Source: Sinomonas atrocyanea
Lineage (GTDB): Bacteria; Actinomycetota; Actinomycetes; Actinomycetales; Micrococcaceae
DNA: 64,000 nt
Assembly: GCF_001577305.1 (NCBI RefSeq)
Contig: NZ_CP014518.1
Span: 3,968,001 to 4,032,000 of the forward strand
Direction of reading: 5' to 3'
Shown here: positions 7,985 through 16,109 of the stretch, piece after piece
How positions within the stretch are numbered: the first letter of the stretch is position 1
How the letters are laid out: each line of letters starts with the position of its first letter
Position numbers and translations under genes: made by a program
Notes under the pieces: model-generated
The model's database searches: none
Seen by the model: the letters and a program-made list of their open reading frames with translations, nothing else
Told to the model about the DNA's origin: nothing

Positions 7985-8631
7985 GGGGTGCCCTCCCCCA
8001 CTGCGGACCCGGATGCCAGGGCGACAGCCTCGGACGTGAGGCGGGTGATCCCGGCGAAGTCTCCGCCCCGGATGCGGTCCCTGGGCACCATCCATGATCC
8101 GCCCACCGCTGCGACGGCGGGGATCGCGAGGTAGTCGTGGAGGTTCTGGGGGCCGACGCCGCCGGTGGGCACGAAGCGCACGCCGGCGAACGGCGCCGCA
8201 AGTGCTGCGATCGCCGCAGGGCCGCCGGAGGTGCCGGCGGGGAAGAACTTGAGGGTGCTCAGCCCCAGCTCGAGGGCTGCCTGGATCTCGGTGGCGGTCA
8301 CGGCGCCGGGCAGCGCCAGCACGCCCTTCTCCTGGCAGCGCTCCACGACCGCCCTGCTCAGGCCCGGCGAGACGACGTAGGAGGCGCCAGCCGCGACCGC
8401 GTCGTCGACCTGCTGGACGGTCAGCACGGTGCCTGCGCCCACGGTCATGTCCCCGCGGGCGGCCATGATGCGCACTGCCTCGGCAGCCGCCTCCGTCCGG
8501 AACGTCACCTCCGCGACCGGCAGGCCGCCGCCGACGAGGGCTGCGGCGAGCGGCGCGGCGTCGGCGGCGTCGTCGAGCACCACCACGGGCACGAGCCCGG
8601 CTGCGCTGAGTGCGTCAAGGGGTCCGCTCAT
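7981..8631 (-). CDS. eda: 2-dehydro-3-deoxyphosphogluconate aldolase
   Basis: This is a class I aldolase of the KDPG/KHG family with about 216 residues. The Schiff-base lysine lies in LKFFPA (about 128), the general-acid glutamate in VAEVTFRT (about 41), and the phosphate-binding FVPTGGVGP is present. It cleaves KDPG to pyruvate and glyceraldehyde-3-phosphate. The ATG at 8631 is preferred because GAAGGG lies 6 bases upstream; a GTG at 8646 adjoining the kduI stop would add five residues. It lies between kduI and kdgK in the operon and completes the route from ketouronate to central metabolism. Confidence 0.92.
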   Translation of the reverse strand: MSGPLDALSAAGLVPVVVLDDAADAAPLAAALVGGGLPVAEVTFRTEAAAEAVRIMAARGDMTVGAGTVLTVQQVDDAVAAGASYVVSPGLSRAVVERCQEKGVLALPGAVTATEIQAALELGLSTLKFFPAGTSGGPAAIAALAAPFAGVRFVPTGGVGPQNLHDYLAIPAVAAVGGSWMVPRDRIRGGDFAGITRLTSEAVALASGSAVGEGTP

Positions 8632-8642
8632 CGTGGCGCCCT

Positions 8643-9494
8643 TCACTTCAGGATGGTGACAGGGACGGCGTCCATGTCATCGAAGGACTGGTTCTCCCCT
8701 GCCATGGCCCAGACGAACGAGTAGGCGGCGGTGCCGACGCCCGAATGCAGCGACCAGGACGGGGAGATGACGGCCTGCCGGTCCGCGACCACGAGATGCC
8801 TCGTCTCGTCGGGGCGCCCCATCAGGTGGATGACCCGGGCGTCCTGCGGAACGTCGAAGTACAGGTAGCACTCGGTGCGCCGGTCGTGGGTGTGGGCCGG
8901 CATCGTGTTCCACATGGACCCGGGGTGGAGTTCGGTCACGCCCATGACGATCTGGCAGGACTTGATGCCGTTCTCGTGGATGTATTGGTTCAGGGACCGT
9001 CGGTTGCTGGTGAGCTGGTCGCCGAGCTCGCGCGCGGTGCCCTGCCCCTTGAGCACCAGCTGGCTGGGATAGGCGGTGTGGGCGGGGGCGCTGAACAGGT
9101 AGAACTGGGCGCCGCCCTCATCCCCGTCCGGCGCGTCGGCGAAGACGACGTCGCGGGTGCCCCGCCCGAGGTACAGGCACGCGCCGTTCGGGAGGGTGTG
9201 CACCTCGCCATCGGCGGTGACGGTGCCCGAGCCGCCCACGTTGACGATCCCCATCTCGCGGTGGGCCAGGAAGTACTCCGCGCGGAGCTCCTCGAACACG
9301 GGCAGGGGAAGCGGTGCGCCGGCGGGCACCGCTCCGCCGAGGACGATCCGGTCGTGGTGGGTGTAGGCGACGCGGACCTCCCCGGGGATGAACAGGTCCT
9401 GCACCAGGAACCGGTCGCGCAGCGCGGCGGTGTCGAAGTGCGGGAGCTGGTCAGGGCTCGTGGCGTAACGCTGGTCCATGGGGTGCTTCTCCAA
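8643..9494 (-). CDS. kduI: 5-dehydro-4-deoxy-D-glucuronate isomerase
   Basis: This is a 283-residue cupin-type isomerase whose length matches E. coli KduI (278). The four zinc ligands are conserved: His201 and His203 in MPAHTHDRRTE, Glu208, and His250 in WSLHSG. It converts 5-keto-4-deoxyuronate, released from unsaturated uronides, to 2,5-diketo-3-deoxygluconate. It follows kduD by 33 bp and overlaps or abuts eda. The operon context, downstream of a rhamnogalacturonyl hydrolase, strongly supports the assignment. Confidence 0.95.
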   Translation of the reverse strand: MEKHPMDQRYATSPDQLPHFDTAALRDRFLVQDLFIPGEVRVAYTHHDRIVLGGAVPAGAPLPLPVFEELRAEYFLAHREMGIVNVGGSGTVTADGEVHTLPNGACLYLGRGTRDVVFADAPDGDEGGAQFYLFSAPAHTAYPSQLVLKGQGTARELGDQLTSNRRSLNQYIHENGIKSCQIVMGVTELHPGSMWNTMPAHTHDRRTECYLYFDVPQDARVIHLMGRPDETRHLVVADRQAVISPSWSLHSGVGTAAYSFVWAMAGENQSFDDMDAVPVTILK

Positions 9495-9527
9495 TGCAGG
9501 GGTCGGTGGGTTCTTGAGGCGGGGAGG

Positions 9528-10292
9528 TCAGCGGACGAGCCAGCCGCCGTCGACGGGGATGACGGCGCCGTTGACGTAGTCCGACGCTGAGGAGGCGAGG
9601 AAGACGAAGGCGCCCTGCAGGTCGGCGGGGGTGCCCCAGCGTCCGGCAGGGATGCGGTACAGGATGGACTTCTCGCGCGCCTCGTCCGAACGGATCGCCG
9701 TGGTGTTGTCGGTGGCCATGTAGCCCGGGGCGATCGCGTTGACATTCACCCCGCGGGCGGCGAGCTCGTTGGCGAACGACTTGGTCAGCCCGGCGACGGC
9801 GTGCTTGCTCGCGGCGTACCCGGGCACGAGGATGCCCCCCTGGAAGGAGAGCATCGAGGCGACGTTGATGATCTTCCCCCCGCCGTTGGCCACGAACCGC
9901 CTCGCCGCGGCCTGCGAGAGATGGAACACGGCGTCCAGGTTGACGGACATCACCGCGTCCCAGTCCGCGGCCGGGTGCTCCAGGAGCGGGGCGCGGCGGA
10001 TGATCCCGGCGTTGTTCACGAGGATGTCGATGCGCCCGAGCTCTGCCTCGACGGACTGGATCGACTCGTCCAGCTCCTCCGGGGTCGCCGTCACGAGGTC
10101 CTGCTCGATCAGGTGGGCGGTGCGGCCGAGGGCCCGGACCTTCTCGGCCGTCTCGCGTGACGCGCTCTGGCTGAGCAGGGCGACGTCGGCGCCTGCCTCG
10201 GCGAGCGCGACCGCCGCGCCCTGCCCGAGACCCCGTGACGCGCCCGTCACGAGAGCGACCTTCCCGTCCAGTCGGAACGAGTCGAGAACCAT
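9528..10292 (-). CDS. kduD: 2-deoxy-D-gluconate 3-dehydrogenase / KDG 5-dehydrogenase
   Basis: This is a classical 254-residue short-chain dehydrogenase. It has the TGASRGLG dinucleotide motif (16-23), NNAG (93-96), and catalytic Ser146, Tyr159 and Lys163 (YAASK). The family reduces 2,5-diketo-3-deoxygluconate to 2-keto-3-deoxygluconate with NAD(P)H. The ATG at 10292 is supported by GGAGG just upstream; the frame stays open through the upstream hydrolase gene. It sits directly ahead of kduI, the usual pairing. Confidence 0.93.
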   Translation of the reverse strand: MVLDSFRLDGKVALVTGASRGLGQGAAVALAEAGADVALLSQSASRETAEKVRALGRTAHLIEQDLVTATPEELDESIQSVEAELGRIDILVNNAGIIRRAPLLEHPAADWDAVMSVNLDAVFHLSQAAARRFVANGGGKIINVASMLSFQGGILVPGYAASKHAVAGLTKSFANELAARGVNVNAIAPGYMATDNTTAIRSDEAREKSILYRIPAGRWGTPADLQGAFVFLASSASDYVNGAVIPVDGGWLVR

Positions 10293-10317
10293 CAGATTTC
10301 CTCCATCACGGTCAACG

Positions 10318-11481
10318 TCAGTAGTAGGTGCGCAGGTACTCGGCCAGGCAGAGGATCGCCATGGCCTGCCCGTACGGCATCGAGGTGCGCGGGATGCTGC
10401 GGTAGAAGTCCAGGTCCGGGCCCATGCCGGTGCCGAAGGACACCTGCTGCAGCTCGCCGTCGGCGGAGATGTTCCGGATGACGGCCTGCACAGCACGCTC
10501 GGCCGTCGCCGTGTACTCCGCCTTGAGGTAGCCCTTGCGGACGGCCTTGAGGATCCCGTAGGCGAATCCGGCGGTGGCCGACGCCTCGAGGTACGAGGAC
10601 GGGTCGTCGAGGAGCGTGTGCCAGAGTCCCGAGCTGTCCTGCACCGCGGCGAGGGCCGCAACCTGGGCGTCGAGGACCTCGATGAGGAACCGACGCACGG
10701 GGTCCGACTCCGGCAGGCCGGTCAGCTCGAGGAAGTCTGGGATGACCATCGTCAGCCACGAGTTGCCCCGCGCCCAGCGCGCCCTGGCGAAGTTGTGGTT
10801 CCCCTCGAAGGACCAGCCGTGGAACCACAGCCCCGTCTCGCGGTCCATGAGGTAGGCCACGTGGGTGAGGAACTGGAAGGTTGCCTCTTTGACGTACTCC
10901 GGGCGGTCGAGCAGCAGGCCGATCTTCGTCAGGGGCAGGACGGTCATCATGAGCGTGTCGTCCCACAGCTGGTGGTGGTTCTCCTCTGCCAGGGTCATGT
11001 GCTGCATGCCGCCGTGGGGCGTGCGCGGCATGGACCGCATGGCCCATTCGGCCCACGCATCGAGCCACGGAAGCAGGGTGCGGTCCTTCGTCTCCTCGTA
11101 GCGGCAGGCGAGCGTCAGGAAGGGTGCCATGGTGTTGACGTTCTTCGTGGTGCCCTCCGCGAGCCGCTCGGCGAACCACGAGTCGATGATCTCGCGCATG
11201 CCGTCCTCGCCGGTCTGGTCGTAGTACTGCCAGATCCCGTAGAGGCCGATCCCGTGGGTCCACTCCCAGCCTGCCCAGCCCTTCGTGTCGATGACCCGGC
11301 CGTCGTCCAGCCGGAGGAGGAACTCACCGGTTTCATCCGTGATGGCGACCAGGTTCTCGGTGAGCCGGCGGATCAGCTCCTGAAGGCCGCTGCGCGTGAT
11401 GGACCGCTGCGGTGCCCGCAGCAGCGGACTGTGCTTCACCGGCCACACCGCTGCGCTCGGGGCCTTGGTCTTCTCGGTCAT
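10318..11481 (-). CDS. Unsaturated rhamnogalacturonyl hydrolase (GH88/GH105)
   Basis: This is a 387-residue alpha/alpha-barrel glycosidase of the YteR/YesR type. Family landmarks include GWAGWEWTHGIGLYGIWQY near 69-86, the candidate acid Asp174/175 in QLWDDTL, and the late RGNSWLTM segment. It uses a hydration mechanism to split 4,5-unsaturated galacturonyl-rhamnose, releasing rhamnose and a ketouronate. No signal peptide is seen, so it is cytoplasmic, which implies that the intact disaccharide is imported. The ATG at 11481 has GGAGAAG upstream. It lies between the transporter gene and kduD. Confidence 0.93.
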   Translation of the reverse strand: MTEKTKAPSAAVWPVKHSPLLRAPQRSITRSGLQELIRRLTENLVAITDETGEFLLRLDDGRVIDTKGWAGWEWTHGIGLYGIWQYYDQTGEDGMREIIDSWFAERLAEGTTKNVNTMAPFLTLACRYEETKDRTLLPWLDAWAEWAMRSMPRTPHGGMQHMTLAEENHHQLWDDTLMMTVLPLTKIGLLLDRPEYVKEATFQFLTHVAYLMDRETGLWFHGWSFEGNHNFARARWARGNSWLTMVIPDFLELTGLPESDPVRRFLIEVLDAQVAALAAVQDSSGLWHTLLDDPSSYLEASATAGFAYGILKAVRKGYLKAEYTATAERAVQAVIRNISADGELQQVSFGTGMGPDLDFYRSIPRTSMPYGQAMAILCLAEYLRTYY

Positions 11482-11566
11482 CTGCTTCTCCGCTTGATGT
11501 GGTGTAGGTGCTGATGGGGTGGCTCTCGGCGAGGGGACCGCGGGGATCCCCCGCCGAGGAGCGGGC

Positions 11567-12946
11567 CTAGACGCCGCTGGTGCTTCTCGGGTGCAGCGAG
11601 GCCTTCTCGTCCTCGAGGTCCGCGAGGGACTTGCCCTTCGTGTCCGGGGAGAGGAGCGCCGCCAGGCCGGCGACGACGCAGATGCCGAAGGTGGCACCTC
11701 CGATGACGAGGGGGACGTTCGCGGTCCCAGGGGGAGCGATCGCGGTGAAGATGCTGGGGAAGAACGAGGCGATCATGAGGCCGATGTTCTGCGCCACCGC
11801 GAAGCCGGTCACGCGGATCCGCAGGGGGAACTGCTCCTGGAAGAAGGTCGCGAAGGTGGCGTTCCACATCTGGAAGAGCGCCCCCTGGACGATGACCACG
11901 AACACGAAGACGAGGACCAGGCTCCTCTGGTCGATGGCCCAGAGGTATGCCGTGGCCAGCAGGCCGCCGCCCACGCCGCCGACCACCATGAGGGCCCTGC
12001 GCCCGATCCGGTCGGACAGGGCACCGAAGACGGGGATCAGGATCACGGCGACGATGTTGGCCACGAGGGTGACCCAGAGGAACTCTCCGGCCGAGAAGCC
12101 GATGCCGTAGCCCTTCTGCGTCGCATAGGACACCCCGAAGACCAGGGTCGCCATGCCGATGACGTTGGTGAAGGTCATCAGGATGCACCGGACCAGGACC
12201 CACGGGTAGCTGCGCAGGAGCTCGAGGAGGGGGAACCGCCGCTTCACTGCGGCCTGGGCGGACTGGGCGACGTAGGCCGGGGGCTCCTGGACGCGACGAC
12301 GGATGAGGTACCCCGCGAGGATCACGAAGGCACTCAGCAGGAACGGGACGCGCCAGCCCCACGACTGGAACTGGTCTGCGGGCAGCATCGCGGACAGGGG
12401 CAGGAGCGCGGCCGTGGCGAGGATCGAGCCGACCTGGGTGCCCTGGAGGCTGAAGCTGGCGAAGAACCCGCGCTTCGCGTCGGGCGAGTGCTCGACGATC
12501 ATCGCGCTGGCTCCGCCGAGTTCACCGGCGACCGCGAAGCCCTGGATCAGGCGGAGGGCCACCAGGAGGGCCGGCGCGAGCAGGCCCACCTGGCGGTACG
12601 TGGGGAGGAGCCCCACCGCGAAGGTCGCGGTGCCCATCAGCAGCATGGCGAAGACGAGGACCTTCTTGCGGCCGTGGCGGTCCCCGTAAGCACCCAGGAC
12701 GACCGCCCCGAGCGGACGGGAGACGTAGCCGACCGCGTACGTGGCGAGGGAGGCGATGATGGCGACCGTCGGGTTCCCTGACGGGAAGAAGATGCCCGGG
12801 AAGACGAGCGCAGCGACTGTCGAGTACAGCGCGAAGTCGTAGTACTCGAGGGCGCTCCCGATCCACCCGCTGATCGCGGCCCTCCTCGGGTTGCGCCGCC
12901 CCATGGTGGCTTCGGGACTGATGGTGTCCCCGGCTGACGTGTTCAT
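11567..12946 (-). CDS. MHS-family MFS transporter, candidate rhamnogalacturonide importer
   Basis: This is a 459-residue MFS protein of the metabolite:H+ symporter (ShiA/ProP-like) branch. Helix 1 reads SALEYYDFALYST, followed by the YVSRPLGAVVLGAYGDRHGRKK signature (quoted in part) and RLIQGFAVAGELGGA in helix 4. It is the first gene of the operon whose second gene hydrolyses unsaturated galacturonyl-rhamnose inside the cell, so it probably imports that disaccharide or a related uronide. Known rhamnogalacturonide carriers usually belong to other MFS branches or to ABC systems. The ATG at 12946 follows AAGGAAG. A LacI-type operator and promoter lie about 175 bp upstream. Confidence 0.9.
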   Translation of the reverse strand: MNTSAGDTISPEATMGRRNPRRAAISGWIGSALEYYDFALYSTVAALVFPGIFFPSGNPTVAIIASLATYAVGYVSRPLGAVVLGAYGDRHGRKKVLVFAMLLMGTATFAVGLLPTYRQVGLLAPALLVALRLIQGFAVAGELGGASAMIVEHSPDAKRGFFASFSLQGTQVGSILATAALLPLSAMLPADQFQSWGWRVPFLLSAFVILAGYLIRRRVQEPPAYVAQSAQAAVKRRFPLLELLRSYPWVLVRCILMTFTNVIGMATLVFGVSYATQKGYGIGFSAGEFLWVTLVANIVAVILIPVFGALSDRIGRRALMVVGGVGGGLLATAYLWAIDQRSLVLVFVFVVIVQGALFQMWNATFATFFQEQFPLRIRVTGFAVAQNIGLMIASFFPSIFTAIAPPGTANVPLVIGGATFGICVVAGLAALLSPDTKGKSLADLEDEKASLHPRSTSGV

Positions 12947-13118
12947 GTGCTGACTTCCTTCATCGACGTTGGTGACAAGCCGGCGCTGGCCCCGCAGGGC
13001 GCTGGTCGTGTTGGGCTGCTGATGGCTCCAGTCCGCGCGTCCGCCGCGCGGTGGGGACGGGGCCACGGCCTCCTCCTCTCTGCGGCGCAGAGTCCGGAGG
13101 ACCCAGAAGACGTTTTCT

Positions 13119-13163
13119 TGAATCGTTTCATGAATCGTAGGAGCGTGAGGCAGGCCACGTCAA
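13119..13163 (-). promoter_or_regulatory. Promoter and LacI operator of the rhamnogalacturonide operon
   Basis: On the minus strand, TTGACG (13163-13158) and TACGAT (13139-13134) are separated by 18 bp. The operator TGAAACGATTCA (13130-13119) begins 3 bp after the -10 box, across the expected start site. The identical 12-mer follows the rhaM promoter with nearly the same geometry. The remaining stretch 12947-13118 and 13164-13269 holds no gene that I can support; the first part is the 5' leader of the transporter mRNA. Confidence 0.75.
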
Positions 13164-13269
13164 GGGCCGGGTGCAATCCGGGGGTCAGCGACCGGCGTGC
13201 GTCACGCCGGGCCGAGTGCGCCCGGCCGGACGCGGCTCAGCGGTGCGGCCGGATTCGGGGGCGCGACGG

Positions 13270-14334
13270 CTAGTCTGCGCGCCCCGTCGTGGACGCCCGC
13301 ACGACCAGTTCGGGCTCGAAGACGACATGCCGCGGCCCGAGTCCCGGATCCTCGGCCTCCTCGCGCAGGATGCGCACCGCGGTCTGGCCGATGAGCTCGC
13401 GCGGCTGGCGCACCGAGGAGAGCGGCACCACCGCGGCCGAGGCGAAGTCGATGTCGTCGTAGCCCACGATCGCCACATCCTCGGGAATCCTGAGCCGGCC
13501 CTCGCCCATGAGCACCTGCAGCGCTCCGATGGCCACGAGGTCATTCCCCGCCAGGATCGCGTCCGGCCGCTGGGCCGGCGGGCGTCCGAGGAGGGCCTTC
13601 GCTGCGAGCCGCCCATCCTCGAAGGTGAGGGCCTTGGTGGCGATGGCCTCGACGCTCGCCTCGGGCACGGCGCCGACGGCGGACTCCACCCCCGCGAGGC
13701 GGTCCTGCATCTGCTCGAGGTCGGGCGGCCCTCCCACGAAGGCGAGCCGGCGCCGCCCGAGGTCGAGCACGTGCTGGGCCGCCATCCGGCCGCCCTCGAC
13801 GTCGTCCACGGCCACCGAGCTCAGGTTCCTCGTTCCGGCGGTGCGGTCCACGAGGACCACCGGGGTCCCCGCGGCCCGGAGCCGCTCGAGCCGGTCGCCG
13901 GGGTCCTTGATCGGGGAGATGAGCATTCCGAGGACCCGCTGCGTCTCGAAGTAGTCGAGGTGCGCGGCCTCACGCTCCGGGGACTCATCGCTGTTCGCCA
14001 TGACGACCGAGAGCCCGTGCGAGTCCGCCTCGTCCTCGGCTCCGCGGGCCACATCGGTGAAGAAGGGATTGCGCACGTCCAGCACGAGGAGCCCGATGGT
14101 GGTGGAGCGGCCCGCCCTCAGCTGCCTGGCAGCGTCATTGCGGACGAATCCGAGTTCGGCGATGGCCGCGCGCACGCGCTCGACCGTGGCCGCCCGGACG
14201 ATGTCCGGGCGGTTGAGCACGTTGGAGACCGTGCCCACCGACACGCCGGCGCGCTCCGCCACATCGCGGACGCTGGCCGTCCCGGCAGCGGCCGCACCGG
14301 CTGGACCGGAGGGCGTCGATCGGGAACGGCTCAT
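13270..14334 (-). CDS. LacI-family regulator of rhamnogalacturonide/rhamnose use
   Basis: This is a 354-residue LacI repressor. The N-terminal helix-turn-helix spans 21-43 (SVRDVAERAGVSVGTVSNVL), the hinge helix is near 66-77 (NDAARQLRAGRS), and the periplasmic-binding-like effector domain fills the rest. It lies between the two catabolic operons. The same LacI-type palindrome (TGAAACGATTCA) occurs at both operon promoters, so it is the obvious shared repressor. The inducer may be rhamnose, an intermediate such as KDG, or the disaccharide. The ATG at 14334 precedes a short Ala/Gly-rich arm. Confidence 0.93.
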   Translation of the reverse strand: MSRSRSTPSGPAGAAAAGTASVRDVAERAGVSVGTVSNVLNRPDIVRAATVERVRAAIAELGFVRNDAARQLRAGRSTTIGLLVLDVRNPFFTDVARGAEDEADSHGLSVVMANSDESPEREAAHLDYFETQRVLGMLISPIKDPGDRLERLRAAGTPVVLVDRTAGTRNLSSVAVDDVEGGRMAAQHVLDLGRRRLAFVGGPPDLEQMQDRLAGVESAVGAVPEASVEAIATKALTFEDGRLAAKALLGRPPAQRPDAILAGNDLVAIGALQVLMGEGRLRIPEDVAIVGYDDIDFASAAVVPLSSVRQPRELIGQTAVRILREEAEDPGLGPRHVVFEPELVVRASTTGRAD

Positions 14335-14424
14335 GCTCCGGAGACTATCGCTTTCTGGGCGCCACGGCGGCACAGCATGGCCCAGCAGTCCCCCGGGCGG
14401 CATGGCCAGCAGCGCGACAGGGTG

Positions 14425-14482
14425 TTGACCTCTGCGCCACGACGTCCGTACTGTGGTGGAAGCAGCCATTTGAAACGATTCA
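14425..14482 (+). promoter_or_regulatory. Promoter and LacI operator of the rha operon
   Basis: TTGACC (14425-14430) and TACTGT (14449-14454) are separated by 18 bp. The palindromic operator TGAAACGATTCA (14471-14482) lies 17 bp past the -10 box and 16 bp before the rhaM ATG. This is the same 12-mer found at the transporter promoter on the opposite strand. A bound repressor there would block initiation or early elongation. Confidence 0.75.
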
Positions 14483-14497
14483 GGATCGAGGGACGGC

Positions 14498-14923
14498 ATG
14501 GCCCCCACCGCAGCGCCGCGGCGGCGCATCTGCTTCCAGCAGCGGATCCAGCCCGAGCGCATCGACGAGTACAGGCGCCGCCACGCCGCCGTCTGGCCCG
14601 AGATGCTCGAGGCGCTCGAGGCTGCCGGCTGGCACAACTACTCGCTCTTCCTCGGCCCGGACGGCCTGCTGATCGGCTACGTCGAGACGGACAGCCTCGA
14701 CGCCGCGGCGTCCCGGATGGCCGCCCACGAGGTCAACGCCCGCTGGCAGGCCGAGATGGCGGACCTCTTCGACGGCATCGACACGCCCCCGGATGAGGCC
14801 TTCGTCCCCCTCGAGGAGGTCTTCAACCTCGAGTCCCAGCTCGCCGCAGCCCGCACCGACGGCGCCCGGGCCGGCCACACGGCGTCGTCCGCCGGCACCG
14901 CACTCACCACGGCAGGAGAATGA
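14498..14923 (+). CDS. rhaM: L-rhamnose mutarotase
   Basis: The protein has 141 residues, of which the first 110 or so match the RhaM ferredoxin-like fold: CFQQRIQPERIDEYRRRHAAVWPEM, then YSLFL and LIGYVET. The conserved histidine of the RRHAAVWPEM motif is present. It interconverts alpha- and beta-rhamnopyranose so that the isomerase can act. The C-terminal tail is Ala/Thr-rich and probably disordered. It is the first gene of the rha operon, and its stop overlaps the next start as ATGA. Confidence 0.93.
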   Translation: MAPTAAPRRRICFQQRIQPERIDEYRRRHAAVWPEMLEALEAAGWHNYSLFLGPDGLLIGYVETDSLDAAASRMAAHEVNARWQAEMADLFDGIDTPPDEAFVPLEEVFNLESQLAAARTDGARAGHTASSAGTALTTAGE

Positions 14924-16092
14924 CCATGACCGCACCCACCACTGTCCCCGGGGCCCTCGACGGCCTCGCGATCGAGGTCCCCTCCTGGGCCTACGGCAAT
15001 TCCGGGACCCGCTTCAAGGTCTTCGGCACCCCGGGCACGCCCCGCACGGTTCAGGAGAAGATCCAGGACGCGGCGAAGGTCCACGAGCTCACGGGCCTGG
15101 CCCCGTCCGTCGCGCTGCACATCCCGTGGGACAGGGTCGAGGACTACGCCGCGCTGGGGGACTATGCCGAGGGTCTGGGCGTGAGGCTCGGCACCATCAA
15201 CTCCAACACGTTCCAGGACGACGTCTACAAGTTCGGCTCGCTCACCTCCTCCGACGAGTCCGTCCGGCGCCGGGCGGTCGAGCACCACCTCGAGTGCATC
15301 GAGGTCATGGACGCGACCGGCTCCCGCGACCTGAAGGTCTGGCTCGCGGACGGGACGAACTACCCCGGCCAGGACGACATCCGCGGCCGCCAGGACCGCC
15401 TCGCCGAGTCCCTCGCCGAGATCTACGCCCGCCTGGGCGAGGGCCAGCGGCTCGTGCTCGAGTACAAGTTCTTCGAGCCGGCGTTCTACCACACGGACGT
15501 GCCGGACTGGGGCACCTCCTACGCCCAGACCCTGGCCCTGGGCGAGAAGGCGTTCGTGTGCCTGGACACCGGCCACCACGCCCCGGGCACCAACATCGAG
15601 TTCATCGTGGCCCAGCTGCTGCGGCTGGGGAAGCTGGGCTCGTTCGACTTCAACTCGCGCTTCTACGCCGACGACGACCTGATCGTCGGCGCGGCGGACC
15701 CGTTCCAGCTCTTCCGGATCATGGTCGAGGTGGTCCGCGGCGGCGGCCTCGAGCCCGGTTCCGGCGTGGCGCTCATGCTCGACCAGTGCCACAACCTCGA
15801 GGAGAAAATCCCCGGCCAGATCCGCTCGGTGCTCAACGTCCAGGAGATGACCCTGCGCGCCCTCCTCCTCGACCGCGCCGCCCTCGAGGACGCCCAGCGC
15901 AGCCGCGACGTGCTCGCCGCGAACGCGGTCTTCATGGACGCCTTCTACACCGACGTCCGCCCGGCCTTGGCCGCCTGGCGCGAGGAGCGCGGCCTGCCCG
16001 CGGACCCGATGGCCGCCTACGCCGCCTCCGGCTACCAGAAGCTCATCAACGACACCCGCACCGGCGGCACCCAGGCCGGCTGGGGCGCCTGA
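14920..16092 (+). CDS. rhaI: L-rhamnose isomerase (RhaI type)
   Basis: This is a 390-residue TIM-barrel isomerase of the xylose-isomerase-like group found in actinobacteria and pseudomonads, distinct from E. coli RhaA. Metal and substrate segments are seen at LVLEYKFFEPAFYH, CLDTGHHAPGTN, FDFNSRFYADDD and LMLDQCHNLEEK. It converts L-rhamnose to L-rhamnulose in the cytoplasm. It is translationally coupled to rhaM by the ATGA overlap; a second in-frame ATG at 14926 would shorten it by two residues. It is followed 17 bp on by the bifunctional aldolase/dehydrogenase gene. Confidence 0.95.
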   Translation: MTMTAPTTVPGALDGLAIEVPSWAYGNSGTRFKVFGTPGTPRTVQEKIQDAAKVHELTGLAPSVALHIPWDRVEDYAALGDYAEGLGVRLGTINSNTFQDDVYKFGSLTSSDESVRRRAVEHHLECIEVMDATGSRDLKVWLADGTNYPGQDDIRGRQDRLAESLAEIYARLGEGQRLVLEYKFFEPAFYHTDVPDWGTSYAQTLALGEKAFVCLDTGHHAPGTNIEFIVAQLLRLGKLGSFDFNSRFYADDDLIVGAADPFQLFRIMVEVVRGGGLEPGSGVALMLDQCHNLEEKIPGQIRSVLNVQEMTLRALLLDRAALEDAQRSRDVLAANAVFMDAFYTDVRPALAAWREERGLPADPMAAYAASGYQKLINDTRTGGTQAGWGA

Positions 16093-16109
16093 GAGGAATG
16101 CACCACACC

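Noticed and set aside
14920..16092. E. coli-type RhaA identity for the rhamnose isomerase
   Set aside because: Length and motifs (LDTGHHAPGTN, LMLDQCHN) fit the RhaI group; RhaA hallmarks are not seen.
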